A DNA stretch of 64,000 bases from Tisiphia sp964030975 (GTDB lineage: Bacteria > Pseudomonadota > Alphaproteobacteria > Rickettsiales > Rickettsiaceae). Both the position numbers and the translations under genes were made by a program. Each line of letters opens with the position of its first letter. Position 1 is the stretch's first letter. Under the pieces are notes generated by a model. It saw nothing but the letters and a program-made list of their open reading frames with translations, searched no databases and was not told where the DNA came from. This document shows positions 52,784-61,475 of the stretch, in pieces. The DNA lies in contig NZ_CAXIQH010000001.1 of assembly GCF_964030975.1 (NCBI RefSeq), positions 1,116,001 through 1,180,000 on the forward strand, in the 5' to 3' direction.

Positions 52784-53194
52784 TAGCTAACCCGTTAATG
52801 TTCTAGATATCCCAGGCGTCATTGCGAGGAGGCGTGAGCCGCACAACTGTCGAAAGTTAGAAGAGGGAAGCGATTTTAGATAGTGTACTTTAAAAGTCGT
52901 ATGTGGTCAACGTCATTGCGAGAAGACCGTAGGTCGACGAAGCAATCCATAAAAGTAACCAAGAATGGATTGCTTCGTCGGCTCACGCCTCCTCGCAATG
53001 ACGCCAGTTATTTTCCCGCAACTTCTAAACTGCCATGATGACCTCTAAACCCGCTCTACCTTCTAACTTTCGACAGTTGTGGCGTGAGCCGACGAAGCAA
53101 TCCACTCTAATCACTTTTCTGGATTGCTTTGTCGCTACTAAAGTAGCTCCTCGCAATGACGTAGAGGCTATCTAGAACATTGACGGGTTAGCTA
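52784..53194. mobile_element. Family B element containing a family C element
   Basis: Ends TAGCTAACCCGTTAATGTTC and the complement GAACATTGACGGGTTAGCTA, with outer TA on both sides (52782-52783 and 53195-53196). It is interrupted by the family C element at 52842-53081. Confidence 0.75.
52842..53081. mobile_element. Miniature element, family C, with 10-bp target duplication
   Basis: 240 bp with ends CACAACTGTCGAAAGTTAG and its complement. Both sides are GCGTGAGCCG (52832-52841 and 53082-53091), an exact 10-bp duplication. Further nested CATTGCGAGAAGACC palindromes fill the centre. No transposase. Confidence 0.88.
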
Positions 53195-53376
53195 TATTAC
53201 TTTAGTATACTTGCAGCAAAACTGCATAACTCTATTAAATTTTTTTGGTAGTATGAATTTATTTTATAAATTTGGGTTCCTACTATGCAAATATCACCGA
53301 TTAGTAAAAAAACTGGTTGAAAAACTATCAGTTATACTATAACATTTCAATTATTAAACGTAATGAATGAATCAAA

Positions 53377-55022
53377 ATGAAAAAGCCAAAAGTAGCGACC
53401 TTAAGTGCTGAGGAACGAGAAGAACTAATACAACATATTAAGGCAAGTTCATTAACAGGAGATGATCAGCAAGCGGTGATAGAACTTGTGAAATTTTGTA
53501 ACGAACTAATAGACAAGCTAGCATCATCAAACATCAGTATAAATAAGCTTAAGGAGATGATGATTGGTTTTAAGGCAGATAACAAAAAAAAGATAGTTCA
53601 GATTCATTAAAAGAACCACCGAGTGAATCTGATAATAAGAATGGTGGTAATGAAGAAGAGTACGATGAGTCCAAGAAGAGAGATCGCAGTAATTGGCAAG
53701 GTAAATATGGATTTGATGATTATCAGGATGCAAATACCAGCTATTTAGCTCCTGAGAATTTTTGTAGTGGTGATAGCTGTCCTCACTGTGATAATGGTAA
53801 ACTCTATAATAGTGAAGCTAGAAAATTGCTACAATTTACAGGTAATGCTCCAATTACAGTCAACAGATATGTAAAGAAAACGTTACGCTGTAATGCTTGC
53901 GATTATACAGTTATGAACAATAAGAATATCAACAAATGGACAAATAGTAGCAAAAGTGCAATAGTGTTACAAAAGACCTACGGTACTCCCTTCTATCGTT
54001 TATCTAGGTTGCAAAGTTTAAGCGGGGTTCCTGTATCATATAGCTCGTTGTGGCAACAATATTTAGATGTTTGGCAAGAAGGTGGTGGAGCTGAAATTTA
54101 CAGGGTATTATTGGAAATGGCTGCCGAATGTAGCTCACTGAATCTTGATGATACTAGAGCTAGAATTTTAGAAATTACTGTAGCCAATAAAAAATTACGT
54201 ACTCAAAATAAGAAAGGACGCAGCTGTTATACCACTACTATATGTGCTAAGACTGCCAATAATGAGGTGATAGTTTTATATTTTACCGGTAATAAGCATG
54301 GCGGGGAAAATATTGGTAACGTACTAAAGAATCGTAAGAATAGGACTGATTCTATTCATTTAATGACTGATGCAAGTAACAATAATAACCCAGTATTATC
54401 AGAAGCAGATAAAGAATTACTAGCAATAATAATTATGATCAACTGTTTATCACATGGACAGAGGAAATTTACAGATAATGAACCATACTATCCTGAAGAA
54501 TGCGGATATTTTCTCAAACAAACTGGTGGGATTTACCATAATGAACATCAATGTAAAGAGATGAGCCTTGAGGAAAAGCTGAAGTACCATCAGGAACATA
54601 GCAGTAAATATATAGAAAACATATATAACAAAATAGACGAATTATTTAACGACAAGAAAGTTGAGCCTAATAGTAGGTTTGGGCAAGCTATGAAATATTG
54701 GTTAAATAATAAAGAAGGTTTGACGCAATTTTTGAAAATTCCAGTTAGCAGTCTTGATAATAATTGGGCTGAGAGGTCACTACGTACCATTATTTTACAA
54801 AGGAAGAATTCATTATTCTTTAAAACAATCAATAGTGCTGAGATACATAGTGGTCTGTATAGTATAGTAAAGACTTGTAGTGAGAACGGGATCAATGCAT
54901 TTAAATATTTAAATTGGCTGCAAGAGCAGAGTAGCAAAGCAAAGAAGCATCCTACGAATTATACACCTTTTGCCTATGCAAGATATATAAATAATACGGA
55001 ATTAATCGAGACGGCAGCTTAA
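53377..55022 (+). CDS. tnpC: IS66 transposase TnpC, split by a -1 shift at an A8 run
   Basis: The first frame (53377-53610) begins MKKPKVATLSAEEREELIQH with a leucine-zipper-like helix and runs into AAC followed by eight A residues at 53583-53590. Reading on in the -1 frame gives KKKDSSDSLKEPPSESDNKN, a Zn-finger-like CSGDSCPHCDNG, then the catalytic domain to 55022. Candidate DDE residues: SLNLDDTRARIL, HLMTDASNN and LDNNWAERSLR. A shift at A8 (ribosomal or by transcript slippage) would give a full ~548-residue enzyme; otherwise it is a pseudogene. Confidence 0.85.
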
Positions 55023-55372
55023 ATGACAGGAAGCCAATCATTGGAGAGTTTGGCAGAACTAGGATCGCCATTATGAATAAGAATGTGTAAGGTTCTATAA
55101 CAAATCTGATAAGATGAATTATCAGATGGGGAAAGTTTTGCCGTAAATTTACCTTTGGATAGGCGTTTAGAGCATAACCAAAAGCCTTGACCGTCAAAGG
55201 ACAAAATTTTAATGGCAGTTCTGTTTTTATTATAGAATAAAAACAAGTAACCATTAAGAGGGTTGGAAGAAAGTTTTTGTCTGCAAACAGCTATTAAACC
55301 ATCGATACCCTTACGAAAGTCGATGGCAATAGTGGCAACAAAAATAACTGACTGAGGGGTTAGTTGCAGCAT
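55019..55372 (-). CDS. tnpB: IS66 accessory protein TnpB
   Basis: 117 residues of the IS66 Orf2 family. VATIAIDFRKGIDGLIAVCR (the conserved DMRKG-like core), NPLNGYLFLFYNKNRTAIKI and DGQGFWLCSKRLSKGKF are characteristic. The extreme C-terminus overlaps the tnpC stop from the opposite strand. It overlaps the tnpA end by 13 bases. Confidence 0.9.
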   Translation of the reverse strand: MLQLTPQSVIFVATIAIDFRKGIDGLIAVCRQKLSSNPLNGYLFLFYNKNRTAIKILSFDGQGFWLCSKRLSKGKFTAKLSPSDNSSYQICYRTLHILIHNGDPSSAKLSNDWLPVI

Positions 55373-55785
55373 AGAAATGTTTGAATTATGGTTTTTAGCT
55401 CTAGTGTTTGAATAATAAGCTTGGTACCATTTGGCTTAATAATGTGGCAAGTGTAGTAATTTTGTTTGGGAGTAGCCACAGGATCAGTATCTATAGAATT
55501 TACTAGTTGAAATGGGAGAAAATTAATATCGTGTTGTAGAACTTTATTTGAAGTTGAGGTAGGAGAAGTTTTGAGGGAAGGTTGATGGGCTTGTTGAATT
55601 GAACTAATTATTGTTTTATTAATATTGAGATGTTTGGCTATATCTTTGCAAGAATAGTGATGGAGTAGCTGGCGAACTAATTCCTTTAGATGGTTTGGTA
55701 TGGGATCAAACTTGTTAGTTTTAGTTTGACGCCAGGCTTTAAATTGCTGAGCTACTTGCTCAACAGTAATTGATGGTATTTGCAT
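55360..55785 (-). CDS. tnpA: IS66 TnpA-like DNA-binding protein
   Basis: About 141 residues from ATG 55785 (MQIPSITVEQVAQQFKAWRQ); the upstream in-frame ATG at 55860 would start within the terminal inverted repeat. A helix-turn-helix is visible (KELVRQLLHHYSCKDIAKHLNINKTIISSI). Sequence is weakly related to known TnpA, so the assignment relies on position before tnpB and the HTH. Confidence 0.7.
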   Translation of the reverse strand: MQIPSITVEQVAQQFKAWRQTKTNKFDPIPNHLKELVRQLLHHYSCKDIAKHLNINKTIISSIQQAHQPSLKTSPTSTSNKVLQHDINFLPFQLVNSIDTDPVATPKQNYYTCHIIKPNGTKLIIQTLELKTIIQTFLCCN

Positions 55786-55885
55786 AGTAGGAACCCAAAT
55801 GTATAAAATAAATTTTATACTAACAAAAAAATTAGATAGAGTTATGCAGTTTTGCTGCAAGTATACTTACTTTATTTTATTTTTT

Positions 55886-56374
55886 ATGACTATGAACAAC
55901 TCATATCAACAATTTCTTAATGAATGTATGTTAGAATTTGTAAAAAAGATTCTTGCAAGAATTCGTGTGGATAAGTTGCAGATGAATCAACTCTTGTATA
56001 TTTCTTATAGAACTGACAATCCTGCAGTAGTCTTATCTTCTAGGATAAAAGAACGCTATCCAAAAGAAATAACTATAGTAATGCAGTATCAATTTGAAGA
56101 TTTAACTATAGGGGATAATGGCTTTTCCGTAACGGTTAGTTTTGATGGTATCAAAGAAACAATTAATGTACCATTTGATTCTCTGATCAGTTTTATTGAT
56201 CCTAATAGTGGTTATAGTCTAAGGTTTAAGCCTGAAATAATCAAATCTAATCAATTATCGGATGCAAAAAAAAGAGGGGAAATTAAGGGGTTTGTTGATT
56301 CTAGAAGTAAATCTAATTCAGCAGATAATATAATAGTTTTGGATAAATTCCGGAAACCCCGTAAACCCGTGTAG
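55886..56374 (+). CDS. sspB: ClpXP adaptor SspB (alphaproteobacterial type)
   Basis: 162 residues from ATG 55886 (MTMNNSYQQFLNECMLEFVK). The beta-rich substrate-binding domain (YISYRTDNPAVVLSSRIKER, EITIVMQYQFEDLTIGDNGF, SVTVSFDGIKETINVPFDSL, ISFIDPNSGYSLRF) matches SspB-alpha, and the tail ends in the positively charged FRKPRKPV that docks on ClpX. SspB hands ssrA-tagged proteins to ClpXP. The IS66 insertion ends 11 bases before the end of its leader, so the promoter has probably been replaced by one in the IS end, or expression is reduced. Confidence 0.85.
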   Translation: MTMNNSYQQFLNECMLEFVKKILARIRVDKLQMNQLLYISYRTDNPAVVLSSRIKERYPKEITIVMQYQFEDLTIGDNGFSVTVSFDGIKETINVPFDSLISFIDPNSGYSLRFKPEIIKSNQLSDAKKRGEIKGFVDSRSKSNSADNIIVLDKFRKPRKPV

Positions 56375-56429
56375 AATTTATGAATTCCGGGTAAAGAACT
56401 CACCTTACGCATGGCATTTAAAAGTCATA

Positions 56430-56790
56430 GGGAAAACAGTCTGGCATCATTGTGAGGAAGAGCGTAGGTCAAAACGAAGCAATTGTAAATTGTCATTCCC
56501 GCGTATGCGGGAATCTAAGATATAGTTATGCCCATAGGATTAGGTGATAAAGAACATAACGATTGTAAGTTGTCATTCCCGCGAAGGCGGGAATCTAGAT
56601 ACCTGCTTTCGCAGGTATGACACAAAGTTTGTATCACCTAATTCAATAGGTTTCACTATACCTGCTTTCGCAGGTATGACATAAAACAGGATTGCTTCGT
56701 TGTTCTACAGTCTTCCTCGCAATACGCTGTTTGATACACTGACTTAACCCGGACACTAGTGTGCCTACGCGGGAATGATGATCTATCAGA
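56430..56790. repeat. Repeat cluster between sspB and rnhA
   Basis: A CATTGTGAGGAAGAGCG palindrome arm, CCCGCGTATGCGGG, and the CCTGCTTTCGCAGG hairpin, interrupted by the family A element at 56523-56658. The remainder to 56829 holds no gene I can support. Confidence 0.6.
56523..56658 (-). mobile_element. Family A miniature element nested in a repeat
   Basis: 136-bp reverse copy with TA flanks at 56521-56522 and 56659-56660. Without it the sequence reads GGGAATCTAAGATACCTGCTTTCGCAGG, the normal repeat. Confidence 0.85.
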
Positions 56791-56829
56791 AAGTATATTG
56801 TTAATGTGTTTTGAGGTATATTAATATCG

Positions 56830-57327
56830 ATGAATCTACAAGACCCCAATATTTTAAAGAGTCAACTTTCTTTACCTAAAGTTATTATATATACTGATGG
56901 AGCTTGCTCAGGTAACCCTGGATCAGGCGGCTGGGGAGCATTGTTACAGTTTAATGGGGTTTGTAAGGAGATATTTGGTCATGAACTACACACTACTAAT
57001 AATCGCATGGAAATGACAGCAGCAATTGAAGCGTTAAAAATTCTTAAAAAATCATGCTGTGTAGAACTTTATACAGATAGTAAGTATTTACAGCTTGGAA
57101 TAACTCAGTGGATTAATACATGGATAAAAAATAACTGGCATAAAAACAACAATGATCCTATCAAGAATGTTGATTTATGGAAAAAATTGTACGACGAGCT
57201 AGGTAAACACTCTATTATCTGGAATTGGGTTAAAGGTCATGGTAATAATAAGGGGAATCAGATAGCTGATAGGTTGGCTGTGAAGGGAAAAGAAACCGCT
57301 ATAAAAATGCTTAAATGTCATTCATAG
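56830..57327 (+). CDS. rnhA: Ribonuclease HI
   Basis: 165 residues. It removes RNA from RNA-DNA hybrids. The catalytic DEDD residues lie in IYTDGACSGNPGSGGWGA, NNRMEMTAAIEAL, ELYTDSKYL and ADRLAVKG. Length is normal. The final 13 bases overlap the next gene. The start is supported by a short N-terminal extension before PKVIIYTDGAC. Confidence 0.97.
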   Translation: MNLQDPNILKSQLSLPKVIIYTDGACSGNPGSGGWGALLQFNGVCKEIFGHELHTTNNRMEMTAAIEALKILKKSCCVELYTDSKYLQLGITQWINTWIKNNWHKNNNDPIKNVDLWKKLYDELGKHSIIWNWVKGHGNNKGNQIADRLAVKGKETAIKMLKCHS

Positions 57328-57656
57328 ATAATTTTTTTATATCTATTTTCTCTAGAGAAATTGGAAAAGATCAATTTGGTAACAAATATTACGAAAGTAA
57401 GAAGCTGGATTATTTAGGGCAAGTCAGAAGGCAGGTGGTTTATAATGGCAAAGTAGAAGCATCAAAAGTTCCACCTATGTGGCATGCTTGGCTGCATTAT
57501 ATGATCAATGAAGTGCCAATCAATAATGATAAATTTGACTGGCAACAAGATTATCTTCCTAATATTACTGGTACTAGTTTGTCGCATAAGCGCGTAAAAA
57601 ATACTACAACCAAAACTGAATATAATAGGTGGCAACCTTTAGGTAAATCAAAATAA
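57315..57656 (+). CDS. NDUFA12-type (B17.2) subunit of NADH:ubiquinone oxidoreductase
   Basis: 113 residues. GKDQFGNKYYESKKLDYLGQVRRQVVYNG and SKVPPMWHAWLHYMINEVP are the conserved core of this complex I accessory subunit, which alphaproteobacteria share with mitochondria. It overlaps rnhA by 13 bases and abuts mlaD (overlap of one base), so they are cotranscribed. Confidence 0.93.
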   Translation: MSFIDNFFISIFSREIGKDQFGNKYYESKKLDYLGQVRRQVVYNGKVEASKVPPMWHAWLHYMINEVPINNDKFDWQQDYLPNITGTSLSHKRVKNTTTKTEYNRWQPLGKSK

Positions 57657-58111
57657 TGAAACAGAATATTATAGAAACTTTAGTTGGCTTTATAGTAATA
57701 CTAGTTGCTATAGGCTTTTTTATTTTTGCTTATAAAATTGGTAACTCATCAAAATATGAAGCTGGATATATACTTAAAGCAAATTTCCAAAATGCTGAGG
57801 GAATAGTTAGAGGAAGTGACGTAATGTTAGCTGGTGTAAAAATCGGTTCAGTAACCAACATAATTTTAGATAAAGCTAGTTTCTTTGCCTTATTAACGAT
57901 TTGCATCAATAACGATATAAAGTTACCTAAAGACACTAGTATAGCAATAGTTACAAGCGGAATACTTGGTAGTAGATATATATCAGTAATTCCAGGTTCT
58001 TCTGAAGAGAATTTGGCGATAGGTGAACAGATAAAACACACACAGTCGGCGGTTAATATTGAATCCCTGATAGGTAAGTTAATTTATTCCTTTGGTAGTA
58101 AAAATAAATAA
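57656..58111 (+). CDS. mlaD: MlaD-type substrate-binding protein of a phospholipid transporter
   Basis: 151 residues. One N-terminal membrane anchor (ETLVGFIVILVAIGFFIFAYKI) is followed by an MCE domain (LKANFQNAEGIVRGSDVMLAGVKIGSVTNI). The GLxxGSxVxxxGVxVG-type loop and the SGILGSRYISV region are typical. MlaD sits in the periplasm as a hexamer that passes phospholipids between membranes to maintain outer-membrane asymmetry. The other mla genes are not here. Confidence 0.93.
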   Translation: MKQNIIETLVGFIVILVAIGFFIFAYKIGNSSKYEAGYILKANFQNAEGIVRGSDVMLAGVKIGSVTNIILDKASFFALLTICINNDIKLPKDTSIAIVTSGILGSRYISVIPGSSEENLAIGEQIKHTQSAVNIESLIGKLIYSFGSKNK

Positions 58112-58203
58112 TATTAAAAATCCTATTAGTGTACATTGCAAATTAGTGTATAATTGTAGTGACAAGGATTATTATATTACAAATGAAATAAGTTATAATC
58201 ACA

Positions 58204-58944
58204 ATGTTTAAGTTAGCTAACATATTAAATGCACTAAAATCACCCGCTGGTTCCGCGATAGAACCCCAAAATGCTCAGTCTGGTAACTTTGTTAAAATTA
58301 CTAGGAATTGGTACGAAGAAAAATCTGATAGAATTATTGTACAACGTAATATCTTGTTGGTAATATCTATATTATTGATACTTTTGATAATGGCATCTAT
58401 AGCAGCAGTAACTATAGTAATAAATTCAAGAGAGTTTAGCCCTTTTGTTATCCAAATTGATAATAGTACCGGGATGGCAACGATTGTAAACCCAATATCT
58501 TCGGAGATACTAAGTGGCAATGAGGCACTTTCAAGATATTTTGTTAAGAAATATTTAATAGCTAGAGAAACATATAATCCTGTTGATTTTGATACTGAAG
58601 CACGGAGAAGCGTTAGGTTATTATCTTCAAATTCAGTATATTATAATTATCTCGGCTACATAAAAAATAAAGATATAGATCCAGTTTTAAGGTATGGTCA
58701 GAACAACACAACTTTCTTACTAATTAAATCTTGGTCAAAATTACAAGAAAATTTAGAAGAAAATAAGAATAAATATATGGTTAGGTTCTCTATTAATGAA
58801 ACAGCAGGTGATAAAAAGGTTTATAATAGAATAGCTGTGGTAAGTTTTGCATATATTCCAATGGAATTAACAGATGTAGACCGAGATATTAATCCAGTAG
58901 GCTTCCAAATTAATGATTACAGGGTAGATGATGATAATAGCTAG
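58204..58944 (+). CDS. virB8: Type IV secretion inner-membrane protein VirB8 (rvhB8-like)
   Basis: 246 residues. A cytoplasmic N-terminus, one membrane helix (ILLVISILLILLIMASIAAVTIVI, about residues 48-72), and a periplasmic NTF2-like domain with PFVIQIDNSTGMATIV, RYFVKKYLIARETYNPVDF and IAVVSFAYIPMELTDVDRDI. It is a bridge between inner-membrane and core complexes. The stop overlaps virB9 by 17 bases. It begins the vir cluster that runs to the end of the window. Confidence 0.93.
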   Translation: MFKLANILNALKSPAGSAIEPQNAQSGNFVKITRNWYEEKSDRIIVQRNILLVISILLILLIMASIAAVTIVINSREFSPFVIQIDNSTGMATIVNPISSEILSGNEALSRYFVKKYLIARETYNPVDFDTEARRSVRLLSSNSVYYNYLGYIKNKDIDPVLRYGQNNTTFLLIKSWSKLQENLEENKNKYMVRFSINETAGDKKVYNRIAVVSFAYIPMELTDVDRDINPVGFQINDYRVDDDNS

Positions 58945-59383
58945 ACTTCTTTTTACAGCGGTAATATTATTGTATTCGGTTATTGCCAATGCTTATACAA
59001 ATAATATGCATATAGATAGTGATTTAGATGACCTAGTCATAACTACTGATAACAGAATTAAAACTTATATACATAATCCTAATGAGGTTTATTTACTAGT
59101 TCTACATTTTGGCTTTCAGTCAAGTATAGAATTTGCCAAAAATGAGGAGATACAAAATATTGTTCTAGGAGAATCATACGCTTGGAAAATGACTCCGCTG
59201 GCAAACAGATTATTCATTAAGCCATTGGAGAAAAATATTAGAACAAATATGACTATAATAACTAATAAAAGAACTTACCAATTCGATGTTGTATCAAAAG
59301 AATTGGAAGAAGGACGTGAGAAGGATTTGGTGTATGTGGTTAGGTTTTATTATCCTAAGAAATCCTTCAGTACCTCACAATAA
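58928..59383 (+). CDS. virB9: Short VirB9-like protein (N-terminal domain only)
   Basis: 151 residues with a signal peptide (ARLLFTAVILLYSVIANA) followed by DDLVITTDNRIKTYIHNPNEVYLLVLHFGFQSSIEFAKNEEIQNIVLGES, the N-terminal VirB9/CagX domain. It ends after YVVRFYYPKKSF, so the C-terminal outer-membrane-contacting domain (normally ~100 more residues) is missing. Rickettsial T4SS loci are known to carry a truncated VirB9 paralogue; this looks like that form rather than fresh truncation, because no remnant follows. The full-length VirB9 is not in the window. Confidence 0.88.
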   Translation: MMIIARLLFTAVILLYSVIANAYTNNMHIDSDLDDLVITTDNRIKTYIHNPNEVYLLVLHFGFQSSIEFAKNEEIQNIVLGESYAWKMTPLANRLFIKPLEKNIRTNMTIITNKRTYQFDVVSKELEEGREKDLVYVVRFYYPKKSFSTSQ

Positions 59384-59420
59384 ATTTATAGTGGGTAGTA
59401 TTATTGGTTTTACAGAACAT

Positions 59421-59588
59421 ATAGCTAACCCAACTAGTATTTAGCCGGATAATGTTTGTCATCCCTGCGTAGGCAGGGATCTAAAATAAGAGCCAAAAAA
59501 GCCCTAAGATATTGTAGATTCCCGCCTACGCGGGAATGACATCTTTTCCGTTGAAACAAATGGGCAAATGCTAATCGGGTTAGCTATA
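59421..59588. repeat. Family B repeat between virB9 and virB10
   Basis: 168 bp. TATAGCTAACCCAACTAG at the left and CTAATCGGGTTAGCTATA at the right; hairpin arms CCCTGCGTAGGCAGGG and CCCGCCTACGCGGG inside. Outer TA on both sides. It separates virB9 from virB10 by 238 bp in all. Confidence 0.75.
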
Positions 59589-59621
59589 GATGATTTTTTT
59601 ATAAATTGATATTAATTTAAC

Positions 59622-61073
59622 ATGGCAGAACAAGATAATACCACTTCTCAAATCAGTATATCTGGTACAGAGGAACAAGACATACCAGAAGTTCAAAATG
59701 AGCTATCAAAAGTTGCCACTAATCCTAAGCAAAGCATTGCGATTCTGCTTGTCATTTCTGTTGTTTTTATATTTATTTTTTTTAAACTTTTTCTTAGTGA
59801 CAATGAACCATCTGAGGTGGTAGTAGCTCCCTCAGTGCCTACTGATATTACTAAAGCGACACAAGATAACTCTAGGAATATACCAGAAATTCCAAAATTA
59901 CCAGAAGCCCCTAAGCTTGAAGTCCCTGTGGAGCGTCCACCACCGCCACCTCCACAACCTCTTCCCCCTAAAGTTACTGATGTACCAACAGCTCCTTTAC
60001 CCCCCCCTTCAGGATATGGTAATGCTACTCTCCCTGCCATTACACCATCACCTCTTCCTGGGAAATTAACTGAAAGTGAAGAGGAAAAGAACCGTCGTGA
60101 AGCAAAGAGAAAATCTGCTATAGTATTAATTGCAGGAGTTCCAGAGAAAAAAACACCGAGTCAAATTGCCGAAGAAGCAAATTTTCAAGATCGGGGAGAT
60201 ATGGCATTTGTTCTTGCTCGTGGCAAGATAATGGAAGCAGTATTAGAAACTGCTATTAATAGTGATTTTGGTGGAGAAATAAGGGCAATAATTAGCAGAG
60301 ATGTATTTTCTGAAAAGGAGAAAGTTATTTTAATTCCTAAAGGTTCAAAGATTTTTGGTTTTTATGCAACTGGTACTGATGGAGCGTATGGTCGGATTTC
60401 CATAATATGGAATCGTATTGATCTATCAAGCGGGTATACCATTAACTTAGATGGTCTGGCTGTTGATAATCTCGGAAGGAAAGGCGAACAAGGAAGGGTA
60501 GATAATAAATTTAAAGAACGATTAACCAACGCTGTATTATCATCAGCATTTAATATTGCACTTGCTACTGCCCTTGACAAAGTAGTAGAGCCACCAGTTA
60601 ATTCGCAAGCTACCGCTGCTAATACTGCTATCGCTGTTAATATACAAAATTTGGCACAAAGTATTAATAATGGTTCTGGTACTGAAGATGTTAAAATTTC
60701 ACAGATTTGTACTAGTGTAATGAATGCTATTACTGATAAAACCTCAACAGCCTATACTTCCATGGTGCAGGCTTGTAATACTGCTCACAATCCAACTGGT
60801 TCGCAACCTGGTCAAAGACTTATAGCATTAATGAATGCAGTAACTAGTGCAGCAGCTAGTTTGTTAGCTAGTACGGCTAGCACTCCAACCCAGGCACAAG
60901 CAGCCTCAAAACAAGCTTTTACTGACGTCAGTAATACTATGAAAGATATGATGCAGCAACAGCAATTTAAACCAACTATTACCATAGATCAAGGTACGTT
61001 AATCAGAATTTATGTCAATAAAGATTATAAATTCCCTCAAGCTGTACTAAGAAAATCAAGATTGATAAAATGA
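59622..61073 (+). CDS. virB10: Type IV secretion core protein VirB10
   Basis: 483 residues. Membrane helix IAILLVISVVFIFIFFKLFL (about 39-58), a long proline-rich periplasmic stretch (APKLEVPVERPPPPPPQPLP and beyond, ~95-140), then the C-terminal beta-barrel with GKIMEAVLETAINSDFGGEI, LIPKGSKIFGFY and TIDQGTLIRIYVNKDYKFP. It spans the envelope and links the inner-membrane energy complex to the outer-membrane pore. A region of ~75 residues rich in Ala/Ser/Thr (SAAASLLASTASTPTQAQAA) precedes the end. Confidence 0.95.
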   Translation: MAEQDNTTSQISISGTEEQDIPEVQNELSKVATNPKQSIAILLVISVVFIFIFFKLFLSDNEPSEVVVAPSVPTDITKATQDNSRNIPEIPKLPEAPKLEVPVERPPPPPPQPLPPKVTDVPTAPLPPPSGYGNATLPAITPSPLPGKLTESEEEKNRREAKRKSAIVLIAGVPEKKTPSQIAEEANFQDRGDMAFVLARGKIMEAVLETAINSDFGGEIRAIISRDVFSEKEKVILIPKGSKIFGFYATGTDGAYGRISIIWNRIDLSSGYTINLDGLAVDNLGRKGEQGRVDNKFKERLTNAVLSSAFNIALATALDKVVEPPVNSQATAANTAIAVNIQNLAQSINNGSGTEDVKISQICTSVMNAITDKTSTAYTSMVQACNTAHNPTGSQPGQRLIALMNAVTSAAASLLASTASTPTQAQAASKQAFTDVSNTMKDMMQQQQFKPTITIDQGTLIRIYVNKDYKFPQAVLRKSRLIK

Positions 61074-61079
61074 GTGATA

Positions 61080-61457
61080 TAGCTAACCCGATTAGTACTT
61101 ATCTACAGCAATCTAATGAATGTGGATTGCCACAACCACTACGTGATCTCGCAATGACGGAAACACTTTTAATGTCATTGCGAGGAGCTACTTTAGTAGC
61201 GACAAAGCAATCCAAAAAAGTGGTCAGAAACGGATTGTCACAACCACTACGTGTTCCTGCTAATAGATGGAAGTACTTTTACCCAACGTCATTGCAAAAA
61301 GCCGAAAGCGACGAAGCAATCTTGTTTTGTATATCCATGCTTCAGTGCTGGTTCTTAGATTCCCGCCTACGCGGGAATGGCAACTTACAATTGCTTCGTT
61401 GGTTCATGCCTCCTCGCAATGGCTCCTGGGATATCAAGAACTTATTAGGGTTCGCTA
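61080..61457. repeat. Family B repeat cluster between virB10 and virB11
   Basis: TAGCTAACCCGATTAGTACT at the left, AGGGTTCGCTA at the right, TA on both sides. Inside are several CATTGCGAGGAGCTACTTTA and CCGCCTACGCGGG arms. Frames of up to 138 codons cross it but only translate repeats. It pushes virB11 ~400 bp away from virB10, which normally abut. Confidence 0.75.
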
Positions 61458-61475
61458 TAAAAATGAGTGATAAAA

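Larger units (their letters stand above)
53205..55866. mobile_element. IS66-family element with convergent gene order
   Basis: 2662 bp. The ends GTATACTTGCAGCAAAACTG are inverted repeats that stay recognisable for about 95 bp. Both flanks are TTACTTTA (53197-53204 and 55867-55874), an exact 8-bp duplication as in IS66. tnpC lies on the plus strand, tnpA and tnpB on the minus strand, converging at about 55020, instead of the usual single direction. It separates ssrA from sspB. Confidence 0.93.

Noticed and set aside
11032..59588. CRISPR array from repeated CCTGCGAAAGCAGG/CCCGCC units
   Set aside because: Copies are dispersed, irregularly spaced and self-palindromic with no unique spacers between regular repeats; no cas genes are present.
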